Shown: in pieces, positions 11,530 through 22,266 of the stretch
Layout: every line of letters starts with the position of its first letter
Position numbering within the stretch: position 1 is the first letter of the stretch
Source of the DNA: Capsicum annuum
Lineage: Eukaryota > Streptophyta > Magnoliopsida > Solanales > Solanaceae
Assembly (NCBI RefSeq): GCF_002878395.1
Contig: NC_061121.1
Coordinates: 18,409,993 to 18,473,992, forward strand
Direction: 5' to 3'
Length of the DNA: 64,000 nt
Translations under genes and position numbers: made by a program
The notes under the pieces: model-generated
Seen by the model: the letters and a program-made list of their open reading frames with translations, nothing else
What the model was told of the DNA's origin: nothing
Databases searched by the model: none

Positions 11530-11882
11530 ATCAAGAAAATTCTCCTTATGTCGTTACTGGTACATTACAGACTTTCTATGTTCATGTTTATGCTTTGCTA
11601 GATCCAGGTACATTCTTGTCTTTTGTTACTCCTTGTATAGCCGGTAATTTTGGAATCAGTCCTAAAATTTTACCAGAGCCCATTTCAGTCTCTACCCCAG
11701 TGGGTAAAACCATCATAGCTCGGTGGGTATACAAGAACTACCTAGTTATGATATTTCAGAAAGACACGTCTGCAGATTTAGTCGAGTTAAAGATGACTGA
11801 TTTTGATGTCATTCTAGGCATGGATTGGCTAAATTCCTACAATCCCATAGTCGACTGTAGATATAGGATAGTTCATTTTTAA
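11530..11882 (+). pseudogene. pol: Element A aspartic protease
   Basis: An open stretch from 11595 encodes LLDPGTFLSFVTP (active-site Asp-Pro-Gly version, codons 11598-11609) and ends with the conserved FDVILGMDWLNSY block at about 11803-11840. It lies between gag and RT, as in gypsy polyproteins. The family protease cleaves the Gag-Pol precursor. A TAA at 11880 and a frame change by 11887 separate it from RT, so the polyprotein is broken here. Confidence 0.75.
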
Positions 11883-11886
11883 TTTT

Positions 11887-12862
11887 TTGAATGATCCTGT
11901 CCTAGAGTGGAAGGGTAGTACTTCATCTTTCAGGGGTCAGCTTATTTCCTACCTTCGAGCAAGGAAAGTGATTTCTAAGGAGTGTGTGTATCATCTCGTG
12001 CCTATTAAAGATTCTAGTTCCAAATATCCTAGCTTTGAATCAATCCCAGTGGTTAGTGAATATTTAGATGTGTTTCCGAAAGATCTTCTAGGCATTCCTC
12101 CAAAAAGGGAAATATACTTTGATATTTATCTACTTCCAGGTACTCAACCTATCTTTATTCCTCCATACATAATTGAACCATCAAAACTCAAGAAACAGAA
12201 AGATCAGTTGAAGGATCTCTTAGATAGAGGATTCATCAGGCCCGATGTATCCCCATGGAGTGCACCAGTTTTTTTCACGCGCAAGAAAGACGGTTCTCTC
12301 AAGATATTTATTGATTACCGTCAGCTCAACAAAGTTACGGTCAAGAATAGGTATCCACTTCTTAGAATAGATGACATATTTGGCCAACTTCACGGTGCCA
12401 GTTATTTCTCCAAGATAGACCTCATATCAGGCTACCATCAGCTTCAATTCAGAGAATGTGACAGCCCGAAGATAGTTTTCTGCACTCGGTATGGTCACTT
12501 AAAATTTGTAGTCATGTCCTTTGGTCTTACAAATGCCCCTATAGCTTTAATGGACTTTATGAACCGAGTGTTCAAGCAGTACTTGGACATGTTTGTCATA
12601 GTATTCATTGATGATATTCTGGTCTATTCCCGCACTAAGCATGATCATTCAAACTATCTCAGAATTGTTCTTCAGACTCTCAGGGATCATCAGTTGTTCA
12701 CCAAGTTTAGTAAGTGCAATAAGATCGGTAGCATTCCTTGGACATACTATTTCCGGTAATGGCATTAGAGTAGATCCTCAGAAGACTGAAGCGGTAAGAA
12801 ACTGGCCTCGCCTTATATCTCCATCAGATATCAGGAGTTTCTTTATTTTGGCTAGCTATTAG
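11887..12862 (+). pseudogene. pol: Element A reverse transcriptase
   Basis: A 290-codon open stretch (11887-12759) holds the best preserved RT in the window. Landmarks in order: [67 protein letters not shown], and the catalytic [11 protein letters not shown] (FIDD at 12604-12615). Compared with element D, about 8 bases are missing near 12718, which shifts the frame. The end of the domain continues in another frame to 12862 ([20 protein letters not shown]). The enzyme copies element RNA into DNA; this copy cannot make a full protein. Confidence 0.88.
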
Positions 12863-13400
12863 AGAGGGTTTGTTGAGGTATTTTCTCCTATTGTATCTCC
12901 TATGCCTAGATTGACTTAGAAGAAGGTCAAATTTTAGTGGTCAGATCCTTGCGAGAAGAGTTTTCAAGAGTTGAAGACTCAACTCATTTCAGCTCCAGTT
13001 CTAGCTCTTCCAGATGGTCCAGAGTGGGTTTAGGTTGTGTCCTCATGCAACATGGTAAGGCCATAGCCTACACCTTCAGACGGTTAAAGCCCCATGAGAA
13101 GAATTATCCTACTCATAATCTTTAGTTAGAAACCATGGTATTTGCCCTAAAGATTTGGAGGCATTATCTATACGGAGTTCATATAGATGTCTTCACAGAT
13201 CATAAGAGTCTCTAGTATGTATTTTGTCAAAAGATCTTAATCTTCATTATAGAAGGTGGTTAGAAATTTTGAAATATTATTGCATGAGTGCCATTTACTG
13301 TCCGGGCAAGGCTAACGTTGTGGCCGACGCTTTTAGTAGACACTCCATAGGTAGTATTTTTTACGTCAAGGATCGCAAGAAAAAGAAAGCTTAGGAAATC
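12863..13400 (+). pseudogene. pol: Element A RNase H region
   Basis: Recognisable remnants follow RT in the usual order: the connection segment, [19 protein letters not shown] at about 13025-13083, [12 protein letters not shown], and the [19 protein letters not shown] block near 13160-13212. These match Ty3/gypsy RNase H, which removes RNA from the DNA hybrid. Several stops (near 12860, 12937, 13123, 13214) disable it. Confidence 0.75.
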
Positions 13401-14530
13401 CATCAGCTTTCCATACTAGGTGTTCGCTTAGTCGACTCTTCAGAGAATGATGTATGTGTTTAGAGTATTTTAGAGTCATCTCTAGTTTCTGAGGTAAAAC
13501 AAAAGCAAGACAGCGATCCTAGCCTTGTCAATCTGAAAGAATTAGTTCAAAATCAGAAAGTAAAGGTTTTCTTCCAATGGGGAGATGGTGTTCTTCATTG
13601 TTAGGATCATCAATGTGTTTTAGATGTAGATGGCTTGAGGTAGCAAATTTTTGTAGAAGCGTATGGTGTGCGATACTCAATTTATCCCAGGGCCACTAAG
13701 ATTTACTATAACTTGCGGGAGATCTATTGGTGAAGTGGAATGAAGAGAGATATTTCAAAGTTTATGGATAAGTGCTTTACATGTCAATAGGTTAAGAGAG
13801 AGCATCAGAAACCTAGTGGTTCCATATAGGAATTCACCATTCCTACTTAGAAGTGGGAAGAAGTGAACAAGGATTTCGTGGTGGGTTTGCCTCGAACTCT
13901 TCATCAGCATGATTCAGTTAGGGTCATTGTAGATAGAATGACCAAGTCAGCCCATTTCCTTCTAGTTTGTACCTCTTACTCAGCTGAGGATTGCACCAAA
14001 CTCTATATAACAGAGTTGGTCAGGTTACATGGTGTTCCATTATCTATCATCTCAGACAGAGGTACTTAGTTCACCTCTCACTTCTGGAAATCATTCTAAA
14101 AGGGTATTACTACCTAAGTCCATCTCAATATAGCCTTTAATCCTTAGATAGATGGTCAAGTAGAAAGGACCATTCAGACTCTTGAAGATATGCTAAGCGC
14201 ATGTGCAATTGATTTCAAGGGAAGTTAGGATGACCACTTTTTTCTGATTGAATTTGCATACAATAATAGCTATCATTCTAGTATTAAGATGGCTCCATTC
14301 ATATCTCTCTATGGCAGGAGCTATAGATCTCCATTTGGTAGGTTCAAAGTTAGTGAGGCCTCATTCATAGGTCCCGACTTGGTATTCGATGCCTTAGAGA
14401 AAGTTTAGATGATCATAGAGAAAATCCAAGCTGCTCAGAGCCAACAAAAGTCTTATGATAATGTTCTTAGAAAGGATCTCAAGTTCTAGGTCAATAACTA
14501 TGTCTATCTCAAGATCTCTCCCATGTAGGG
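13401..14530 (+). pseudogene. pol: Element A integrase
   Basis: After a linker, the zinc-binding remnant is readable near 13675-13800 (YSIYPRATKIYYN..., CFTCQ). The catalytic core is open from 13863: DFVVGLPRTLHQHDSV, VDRMTKSAHFL, and LSIISDRGT with the second acidic residue. The NNSYHSS.KMAPF zone follows near 14262-14300. Stops near 14068, 14095 and 14117 break the core. The domain would insert the cDNA; the chromodomain follows downstream. Confidence 0.78.
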
Positions 14531-14531
14531 A

Positions 14532-14940
14532 GTGAAGAGGTTCGGCAACAAAGGGAAACTCAGTTCCCTCTATGTCGGTCTCTTTATGATTCTCAGCCGC
14601 TCCAGCAAGATAGATTATGAGCTCAAATTTCCTTGGTATTTAGCCTCAGTTTATCCACTCTTCCATGTCTCCTTGCCCAAGAAGTACATAGGTGACCCAA
14701 TAGTTGTAGTCCCTATTCAGAGCATTGACGTTCAGAACAGCCTCTCCTATGAAGATATTCCAGTCAAAATCTTAGACTATTAGACTCGTAGATTAAGGAA
14801 CAAAGAAGTCCCTCTAGTTATAGTTCTTTGGTGAAATCAGTTTGTTGAGGGAGCTATTGGGAAGTGGAAGCAGATATGCGTACAATGTATCCTCACCTCT
14901 TCTCCGCCAATTCAGATCAAGTTTAAGGTAATAGTTCTGC
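14532..14940 (+). pseudogene. pol: Element A integrase tail and chromodomain
   Basis: The open stretch 14532-14783 covers the GKLSS...YELKFP...VYPLFHVSLPKKYIGDP module that precedes the chromodomain in this clade. The chromodomain itself is only partly readable (IPVKILDY, then RRLRNKEVPLV and a WEAEAD-like zone after 14783), because of a TAG at 14779 and frame changes. In intact chromoviruses this domain targets integration to marked chromatin. Confidence 0.7.
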
Positions 14941-15257
14941 TTAAGCTTATTCATTTTCATGTTCATGTTACCATTATAAAATTTGTATCTACTACCATTG
15001 CATACTCAGTCATGCATTCATGTATCATTTTAGCTATAAAATCATGTATCAGTTCTGCATTCTCATCTTGAGAAACTCAGTTTATTAGAACTCACAGTCA
15101 CATATTCATGTATCAGTTATCCCTGCATCAAATATGCATGAGTTTCGTATATTTAGCATGTCAGTCATGAATTCATGTTCAGTTCATGTTCAGTTTGTCT
15201 TTTATCCCCTCTTAGTTTATTCTCATTCCAGGACGAATGTTCTCAAGGATGAGATAT
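14941..15257 (+). other. Element A 3' untranslated region and decayed purine tract
   Basis: Noncoding sequence between pol and the 3' LTR. It contains repeated CATGCATTCATGTATCA-like motifs (from about 15011) shared with elements B, D and the nested non-autonomous element. The polypurine tract is the decayed AAGGATGAGATAT at 15245-15257; D has CAAGGGGGAGATAT at the same place. Confidence 0.6.
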
Positions 15258-16933
15258 TATAATACCCCGTAAAATCCTAAGTTTGAAATTTAGCTCATTT
15301 GGCTTTACAAACCTCAAGAATTAGAAAATTTTGATAAGTGTTCAACACTTAGTCTCATTTTAGACCTCCAAATAGTATAATTTTAGACCTCCAAACTTTA
15401 GGAATTTATTTGACGACCTTTCCGGCCTTTGTTTTTGGATTTTCAAGTTGCGTTATGATAGGGAAATATTATAGTACATCCCGGGTAAGTTTAAAAAATT
15501 TAGGAAGGCTTAAGGGCATGTTTGGGTTTCCAAAATATTAGCTCCAAGCGATATGCCCACGTCACCCCAGCTAGAGCAGTGTTCTCAGGAAGGCACCGCT
15601 TGGTCTAGTCCGACAGACTTGCCAGGTGATTTTGTGCAACTCCGGTGGGTGCAAACTTTTTTAGCATTCCACCTCCGTGTTTTTAAGGGAATTTTGGTCC
15701 TTTTATACCTATATATAAGCTTCATAACACAGGATTTAAGATCTAAAAGACCAAAATATACTAGTTTTGTTTAAATTCTCTCAAGAACTATCACCAATAA
15801 GTCTAGGGTTCAATTGGGGGTTCCAAAATTAAAGCCAATTTCACTACTACCTTCATGAATTATTAATCTATGGTATGCTTAGTATTCATCTATGGATCCA
15901 TTATATTCATAGAGCTTAAGAACCATGTTTTAAATATTTTTTTTGTGATTGTCTTGTTGTGATATGAGCATGTACATATTGATGATTGTTGTTTAAGTTT
16001 TAAGATGATATCTAAAGGTGTTTTCATGAAGTATATATGTTTGTTAGTTGAAAAATATATGAATTTTAGGTAGTCTGAATTACTAAAAGTGATGAATATG
16101 CCTATGCCATAAAGTGTGTATACAAGGCGTTTGATAAAAGGCCTAAGAGCCTAGAATTTATGAATAATAGCTAAAGTATGACCTACATGATAAATACACA
16201 CTACACTCTCATGCTTAAATGGTTCCATGTTATTGTTTTGACATGCATATATTGATAGAATGCTTATGATGTTAAAGTTTTGAATTATGCTATGAATGTT
16301 TGCATTCTTATTGAAGAACAAGACTATGATAACCATGTGTTATTCAAGAATTTTCATGTCTTGTCAGTTTCCTTCCATCGAGTACGGGGGGTACTTGTAC
16401 AAAAAAAACATAGTTGTGTGCCTAGAGCCGAGTCATGTTTTCATGATATTCGTAGTCCAGCCATGATCTATAGAACTAAGCTAGTCAAGTGACTCAGGAA
16501 AGCTCTATAACTTGAAAATCACAGTACTATTCTGTCAGTCAATGGAACCCAGTTGATTCAGTTTAGTTCAGTTCAGCTTGACCATGTTCAGTGTCCATTC
16601 ATATGGGAGTAATAATTAGCACCGGGCAAATCCAAGGATGGGAATTCACCTATCAGTTTAAAGTGTGACACTTAGCAATCATCCTTGTGTTACAGAACCA
16701 CGTAGCCAGTGTAGGTTGAGAAATCTTAACCTATTAGATTAGGGTTGATGAGGTCTCTTAAACTATCAGTTTAGGGTTCCCACTGCTCTTAATTGAGTAC
16801 CTGCCAAATAAGGGTCACTCATAACTGTCCTTACCTGTGGTGCGGTATTGACACCATTCTAGTCGGCGCAAAGATTGGACCCTAACTTCGCTATATGCGT
16901 TATTGGGGAATGTCAATTAGATGTCTACCTCCC
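15258..16933 (+). repeat. Element A 3' LTR, first part
   Basis: Starts TATAATACCCCG (TG mutated to TA) right after the purine tract and aligns with 5005 onwards. It has a TATA box at 15710-15718, a donor-like site with GT at 15873-15874 (ATG|GTATG here), and hairpin modules at 16646-16820. It is interrupted at 16933 by the nested element; the rest resumes at 25767. Confidence 0.85.
15710..15718 (+). promoter_or_regulatory. TATA box in element A 3' LTR
   Basis: TATATATAAG about 450 bases into the LTR, the expected U3 position. The 5' copy has decayed to ACATATAATC. Confidence 0.45.
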
Positions 16934-17447
16934 TATAATACCCCGGAAAAAAAAATTTCATTGAAATTTTGTGTGTAAACATGTTGGGATCCTATCTTTG
17001 AGAATGATTTATAATTTTTCTGTTTCATTTCTTGGATTTCGACCCACCATTTTGTAGAGCATCGAATAAGATTTCCAATGATATGTGGATCACCTAAAAC
17101 GGACACTCGACCGATGAGTTACGACCATTATCATAAAACTACGACCATTCCAATCGAACTGTGAACTGTAAAATGTGTAGGAAAAAAAGTACTGAGGCCA
17201 GGTGTATTTTTTCTCCAACTTTAAATTATCAAACACCTTGTACATAATGAAATGTGTGATATTCTATATATCAAAAGAAAGCCCTGAGAGTCTTCATTTC
17301 AAAGAAATTGGTTTCATCCAATTTGGACATCAGAGTAAAGAGTTATGGCCAATTTACTTCAGCCTATCAGATAGATCACTGAAGGGCAGATTTGACATTA
17401 ATTGATTTTTAAAGGTATTTTGGTCATTTCCCATTATTGTAACCCTC

Positions 17448-17455
17448 TATATATA
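17448..17455 (+). promoter_or_regulatory. TATA box of the non-autonomous element LTR
   Basis: TATATATA after CCCTC, about 515 bases into the LTR, followed by a pyrimidine-rich leader (CTCATTTCTCTTATATCTCTC). The 3' LTR keeps it at about 22679-22686. Confidence 0.5.
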
Positions 17456-17640
17456 CCCCCTTTGAGATGAGAATTGTCATTCATTTTCTCTCATTTCTCT
17501 TATATCTCTCTCTCAAAATATATGCATATATATATATAGAAGAAGAGGAGTTAGGGTTAGGGTTCCAATTGGGGGAAAATCGATTCAAGGCTTCGCTTCG
17601 CGAATTGCTTCCGTTAATATCTTCGGCTACGAAATCTAAG

Positions 17641-17642
17641 GT
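17641..17642 (+). promoter_or_regulatory. Splice-donor-like site, non-autonomous element
   Basis: Context ATCTAAG|GTATGCAAGTG; retained in the 3' LTR (GT at 22876-22877). It has the same motif and relative place as in elements A and D, although this element has no gag to splice to. Confidence 0.4.
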
Positions 17643-19190
17643 ATGCAAGTGTTTATCTATGGGCTCCTTTCATCCATAGTGCCCATAAATCCTTTTTCAA
17701 AGGCTCAAGATACATGTGTGTATATATATATATATTATTATACTTTCTAAATTTTCATTGTGTATGTGTGTAGTATTCACATGATGGTTGAGATATATGT
17801 GTGGGATGATTATGTGTGTTGGTTGAAGTACTTCTGTGTAGTATTCATGTGATGGTTGGTGATTATGTTCTTGAAGTTGATGATATCCAAGAATGGATCT
17901 TTGTATGTTTATGGAAACTATGGTGGTATGTGAAGTACAAATATATGAAATGAGTGATTGAATACTTGTAATCTTGATGAATCCACCTATGCCTAAGAAG
18001 TTCATGTAAGGTGTTTGTGAAAATACCTAAGAGACTAGAGATTTTGTTTTTATAACATAATAGGTCCAAAATTAATTGATTATGAATATATGATTATTTA
18101 AATTATTAAGCCTTGATTTATACTATTATTCCATTATTTCCTTGTTATGACTTGATAATTATTATGAAGAATTATATATCTCTACTATAGATTGATATGT
18201 CAAATATTTTCTAAATGTGAGTTGAATTGTGAATTGAGAAATATGGATGTTGAAGTTGAAGGATGATGGTGTTGTGGTGCATGAAATTGAGCATTAGACC
18301 TATGCCCTAAATGGTGCATGTAAGGTGATTGCTAAAATTCCTATGTGAAGAAGAATTAAGTATTTGACATGCTTGTTATCCAAATTATGATTTCATTCCA
18401 TATCCATATGCTTAACTTAATTCTACCATATGTTTGACAAAATATTTAAGAGAATAGGAAATTATGCGTTGTGGTTCATTAGGTCTTAAAAGATAAATTC
18501 ATGCTTTGTTCCTATGGATAGTTGATTTCCTTGCATTTGTGGTGCGTTATGGGTGTATGATGGAATGCTATGATGAATTGTTGAGGTAACTATGATGTTT
18601 GTGCATAGTCTTTGCTGTGGACCCAAAGCATGCTCCCTACGTGTTCGATTGGGTCTTATATGAAGAAATGAGGCCATTTGATTTGCTAAGTGTGAAGTCC
18701 TCAATTATGTGTTGCGTATGATGGCCTATGGGCATGTTGTGTATGAGTTACCGATCTTGTGTTACTTTATGCTATTATGTGCTGGGGATACATATGCCCA
18801 AAAGAGTGTGCTGGTCTAGAGCCGAGTCAGTTACACGGTAATCTCAATCGAGCGATGAAAAATGAACTCCCAGTTAGTTTAAAAACTTGGGGAAAACTCA
18901 GTAATCTTGGAAATCACTCATTGTCGAATACTCGGGCCATGAGGCTCTGAAATCTTACATATCAATTCACTCCGTTACAGACCTCTGTACATTTTGTGAG
19001 ATAGTAAGCTTATCTTAAAAGTAAGTGGCATTTAGAAATACTCCGTCAAAGAACGGAATCAAGCGAACTCTGTCATATTGATAAAGTATCATAATGTGAA
19101 AACGAATTCAGTTCAGTTGAGTACAGTTGAGAACCGGTTAAGTGTCTTTCAGTTGGGAGTAGGATTCAGCACCGAGCTAGCTAAGGATGG

Positions 19191-19331
19191 GAACATTCCT
19201 ACTAATAGAGGGTTCGATTCCTGGTAGCAATCCTTATGCTCTAGAACTACGTCACCAGCGTAGGTTGAGATATCTATCCTGCGAGTAGAGGGTTAGATGA
19301 GGTGGTTGTCCTATGAGTAGAGGGTCCCACC
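19191..19331 (+). other. Hairpin modules, non-autonomous element
   Basis: Modules at 19191-19215 (GAAC.CCT / AGGGTTC), 19272-19298 (ATCTA.CCT / AGGGTTAGAT) and 19301-19331 (GGTGG..TCCT / AGGGTCCCACC). Loops are ACTAATAG, GCGAGTAG, ATGAGTAG. A fourth, weaker copy with loop core ATAGTAG follows near 19342-19365. The 3' LTR has the same set at about 24430-24605. Confidence 0.5.
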
Positions 19332-19552
19332 ATTCTCGTTTGAGGTTTTAATAGTAGAGGGTCCTATGTAGTTGTCTTTACTGGTGGCACAGTGATGACA
19401 CCCTTTCAGCTGGGGTACAGGTTGGTCCCACTTGTGGTAAGTGGGGCATGTTAATTAAATGATCACTCCCACAATTTCAGTTACAGTCTCAGAAAAGAAC
19501 TCAATTAATGTGTAGAAGTTGAGGTTGTCAGATACAGGCCTCCCAGTATTGT

Positions 19553-19735
19553 TATCATTATCATTGAGTAGAGATACTTCCTGCGAGATGAGGGTTGCTC
19601 TCAAACTTATTTACCCGTTATCATTATCATTGAGTAGAGAGACTTCCTACGAGATGAGGGATGCTCTCAAACTTATTTACCCATTATCATTATCACTGAG
19701 CATCGACACTTCCTATTAGATGAGGGTTGATCTCA
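19553..19735 (+). repeat. 66-bp tandem repeat in LTR (2.8 copies)
   Basis: Units start at 19553, 19619 and 19685, exactly 66 bases apart. Each includes TATCATTATCATTGAG and a hairpin (GAGAG..CTTCCT / AGGGTTGCTCTC) with loop GCGAGATG or a close variant. The same three units occur in the 3' LTR, so the amplification predates this insertion. Confidence 0.8.
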
Positions 19736-20527
19736 GATTCAGTTGTTCAGTGTTCCAGAGTTGGTGAATTTGAATATCAAATATTAGTAATATCAGTTAT
19801 ATGATTTCTCAATATGGATAAGTACAGATGTCAGCTCTAGTAGCTTCAGATACTCAGTATCTTATTGTCAGTATTATTATTTTTGGGTGTCAGTGTTCAA
19901 AATGTAACATTCGATGTCCTGATGATTTCAGTTGTAATTAATGCATCCATGTGTGTATTGTTGATCAGTCATGTTTCAAAATTGGTAATTGTTGTGTTTC
20001 TATATATGTTTATTCTAGCGAATACATATTATTCAAATTGTTATGTTTATGCATAAACCTTATATTTCACCTTACCTATCCTTGTACACTCGGTACATTC
20101 TTTGTACTGTCGCATTCGCGCTATGGTGTTTTCCCCACTATACGTTCAGAAGAGCGAGATTTAGAGTATATTTAGCTGTCAGATCTTATAGCAGTGGGTA
20201 AAACAGTGAGTCCTCATCATCCGAGGATATTCTATTTCAGTGTTTTGATGATTTTAGTAGATGCAGTTAGTTGGGGAATTGTACCTTCAACTCCATAGTT
20301 CAGACAGTGTAGAGGCTTTTCAGACAGATGTATTAGTGTGTGGTTTAAGGTATTGTATATTTCTAGATGTTTGAACCTTATGGCCAGATTTAGCCAATTT
20401 CCGCATTTATCATATTATATTATGTAGTGAGCAGATACGGATATCAGTGAAGGGTTACCTTATGATCCCTCGGGGTCACGAGCACCGTATAGCATTCCGG
20501 TTCATGGGAATCGGGGTGTTACAAACT

Positions 20528-20540
20528 TGGTATCAGAGCC
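20528..20540 (+). promoter_or_regulatory. Primer-binding site of the non-autonomous element
   Basis: TGGTATCAGAGCC, an unaltered initiator-Met tRNA complement, four bases after the LTR end. Confidence 0.85.
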
Positions 20541-22254
20541 TAAGGTTCAACAGTGTCCTAGGTAGTCTGAAAAGCCGCATCTAGTAGAGTCTTGTACAAG
20601 AGTGTGTTGCGCACCACATTCATGTATGGGAGGCTATGGGATGTTTAGAAGAGTTTTCGTTCTTTAATGATCCAAATAGTACTATAGCAAGATTTTCCAA
20701 GAGAGTTATGTAGAATCTTGTAATGATCTACTTATGGCATATTTACTTTACTCTTAAGGTAATAGAAGTAGTGAAGCCAAAGTCTTTTGATAGAACTTTC
20801 TCTAACGGTCCCCCAGATAATTTTGGGACAGTGTTCTCTAAAGTGAGCAGAGTATGCCTTATGGGGTTAGCTTTTTATATGGTGAATGAATAGGCTTGAA
20901 ATTATATATGTAAAAATTTAAGTGTGGAAGTTGGGAATTATATGTGTTGATTGATAGAGATATAGATGTGATTCTCATGGTGTGGAGAAGTATAAGTTTA
21001 ATAGATGTGATATTTGAAGGCTAGAATGAGAATAGTATGTTTATTAAAGATTTGTGGATATTCATTTTATGTTTTAGAAGCTAAGCTTGAATCTTTGAAG
21101 AATGTAAGTTTGTGGACTCCAAACTAAGTATTAGGATGTGAATGTAGTATTAGTAGCCTATGAATAAATCGACGAAGATGATGTGTTTAGTGAGACAAGC
21201 AAGCATCGAAAAGAGTGTATGTATATGTCGATGATTGTAGAGACTAAGGAAAGATAAGAATTGTATTCTAAGAAATAGCACTGGTATTAGCATCAGTAGT
21301 GAATTCATACTTTCAGGAGCAGTTCTTTTGGATGAGTTAAGTTATCACTTATGTGTATCATTGTGCCCCAGACTCTAGAGTAAATTGATTTCCATTCAGT
21401 TCAGAGTTTAGTCAAGTGTTCACAAGTGTATGGCGATGACTAAATGGTAAGAGGAGGTGATAGAGGAAGTGATAAAGTTAGACCTGCATGAATTGTTTTC
21501 TCATTTTTTCTTCTAATCCTGTTATTGGAAATTCCGAGCATGTCATTATTCTGAAGTGGAATATCCTTGTGGTTGTGAATATAAATCAGTTCTTGCATTG
21601 TGTATCATGCATATAATTTACTTCATAGGTTCCCTGTACACCGCTTCGATACTATTGTAAAGTAATTGTGAAGGGATGTGGTGTCCCAAGGGGGAGATAC
21701 CCCATACAGTGGCATATTCAGATTTTCATCATAAGTATTACATCAGTTGTCATTACATATTAAAGTACATGTTCATACATCTATTTAATTTTGTTCTCAT
21801 GCATCAGACATGCATGCATATTGTGAGAAATTTGTGTGATTAAGAAATCCAGTTGTGTAACTCAGAAAGCAGTACAGTGAAACGGTTATGCATTAGATCC
21901 GTATGTTCCATGGTAGTAGAAAGAGCTTATTTGGTCAGTGTATTCGGTTATGTGTTCATGTATAAAGTATGCTTTGGTAGTAATAAAAGACTCAGTTTGA
22001 TAGTCATGTATTCATGAAAGTATCTCATTTACATACTTCTATATTAGATATGCATACTTACCATAAGAATCCAACTTAATTATTCATTGATTCGGTGTGT
22101 ATTCCATGCATCAGGCATACATGTTCGGTGTAAGCACCCAATTTATCAGTAGTTCCAGTTGTATAGATAAGTTTCAGATGTTCATGTTCCTTAAGAAAGT
22201 TCAGTCGATTAGTACTCTTATCCTATCAAGCGACATTCGAGGATGAATGTTTCC
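20541..22254 (+). other. Noncoding interior of the non-autonomous element
   Basis: Starts with a leader similar to that of the coding elements (AGTCTTGTACAAGAGTGTGTTGCG...). The next 1.1 kb has stops in all frames and no gag, RT or integrase motif I can recognise. From about 21720 it carries scattered CATGCATCAGACATGCATG-like motifs and ends with ATTCGAGGATGAATGTTTCC, as in coding Tekay elements. Confidence 0.7.
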
Positions 22255-22266
22255 AAGGGGGGATGA
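22255..22266 (+). promoter_or_regulatory. Polypurine tract of the non-autonomous element
   Basis: AAGGGGGGATGA directly before the 3' LTR start TGTAATGCCC; the plus-strand priming site. Confidence 0.75.

Larger units (their letters stand above)
16934..20523 (+). repeat. Non-autonomous element 5' LTR
   Basis: Starts TATAATACCCCGG (TG to TA) and ends GGGGTGTTACA. It has a TATA box at 17448-17455, the donor-like site at 17641-17642, hairpin modules at 19191-19331 and a 66-bp tandem repeat at 19553-19735. Roughly 100 bases near 17205-17307 are absent from the 3' copy. No coding region is credible within it. Confidence 0.85.

Noticed and set aside
17548..17566. TTAGGGTTAGGGTT, telomere-like, also near 22788
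   Set aside because: Only two units, in the same place in both LTRs of one element, and plant telomeres use TTTAGGG; it is LTR leader sequence.
17697..18005. 102-codon minus-strand frame rich in His, Thr and Ile
   Set aside because: Low-complexity antisense of LTR sequence; the matching 3' LTR region does not keep the frame.
20528..20540. TGGTATCAGAGCC motifs as tRNA gene fragments
   Set aside because: They occur only just after LTR ends, as primer-binding sites, with no tRNA body around them.
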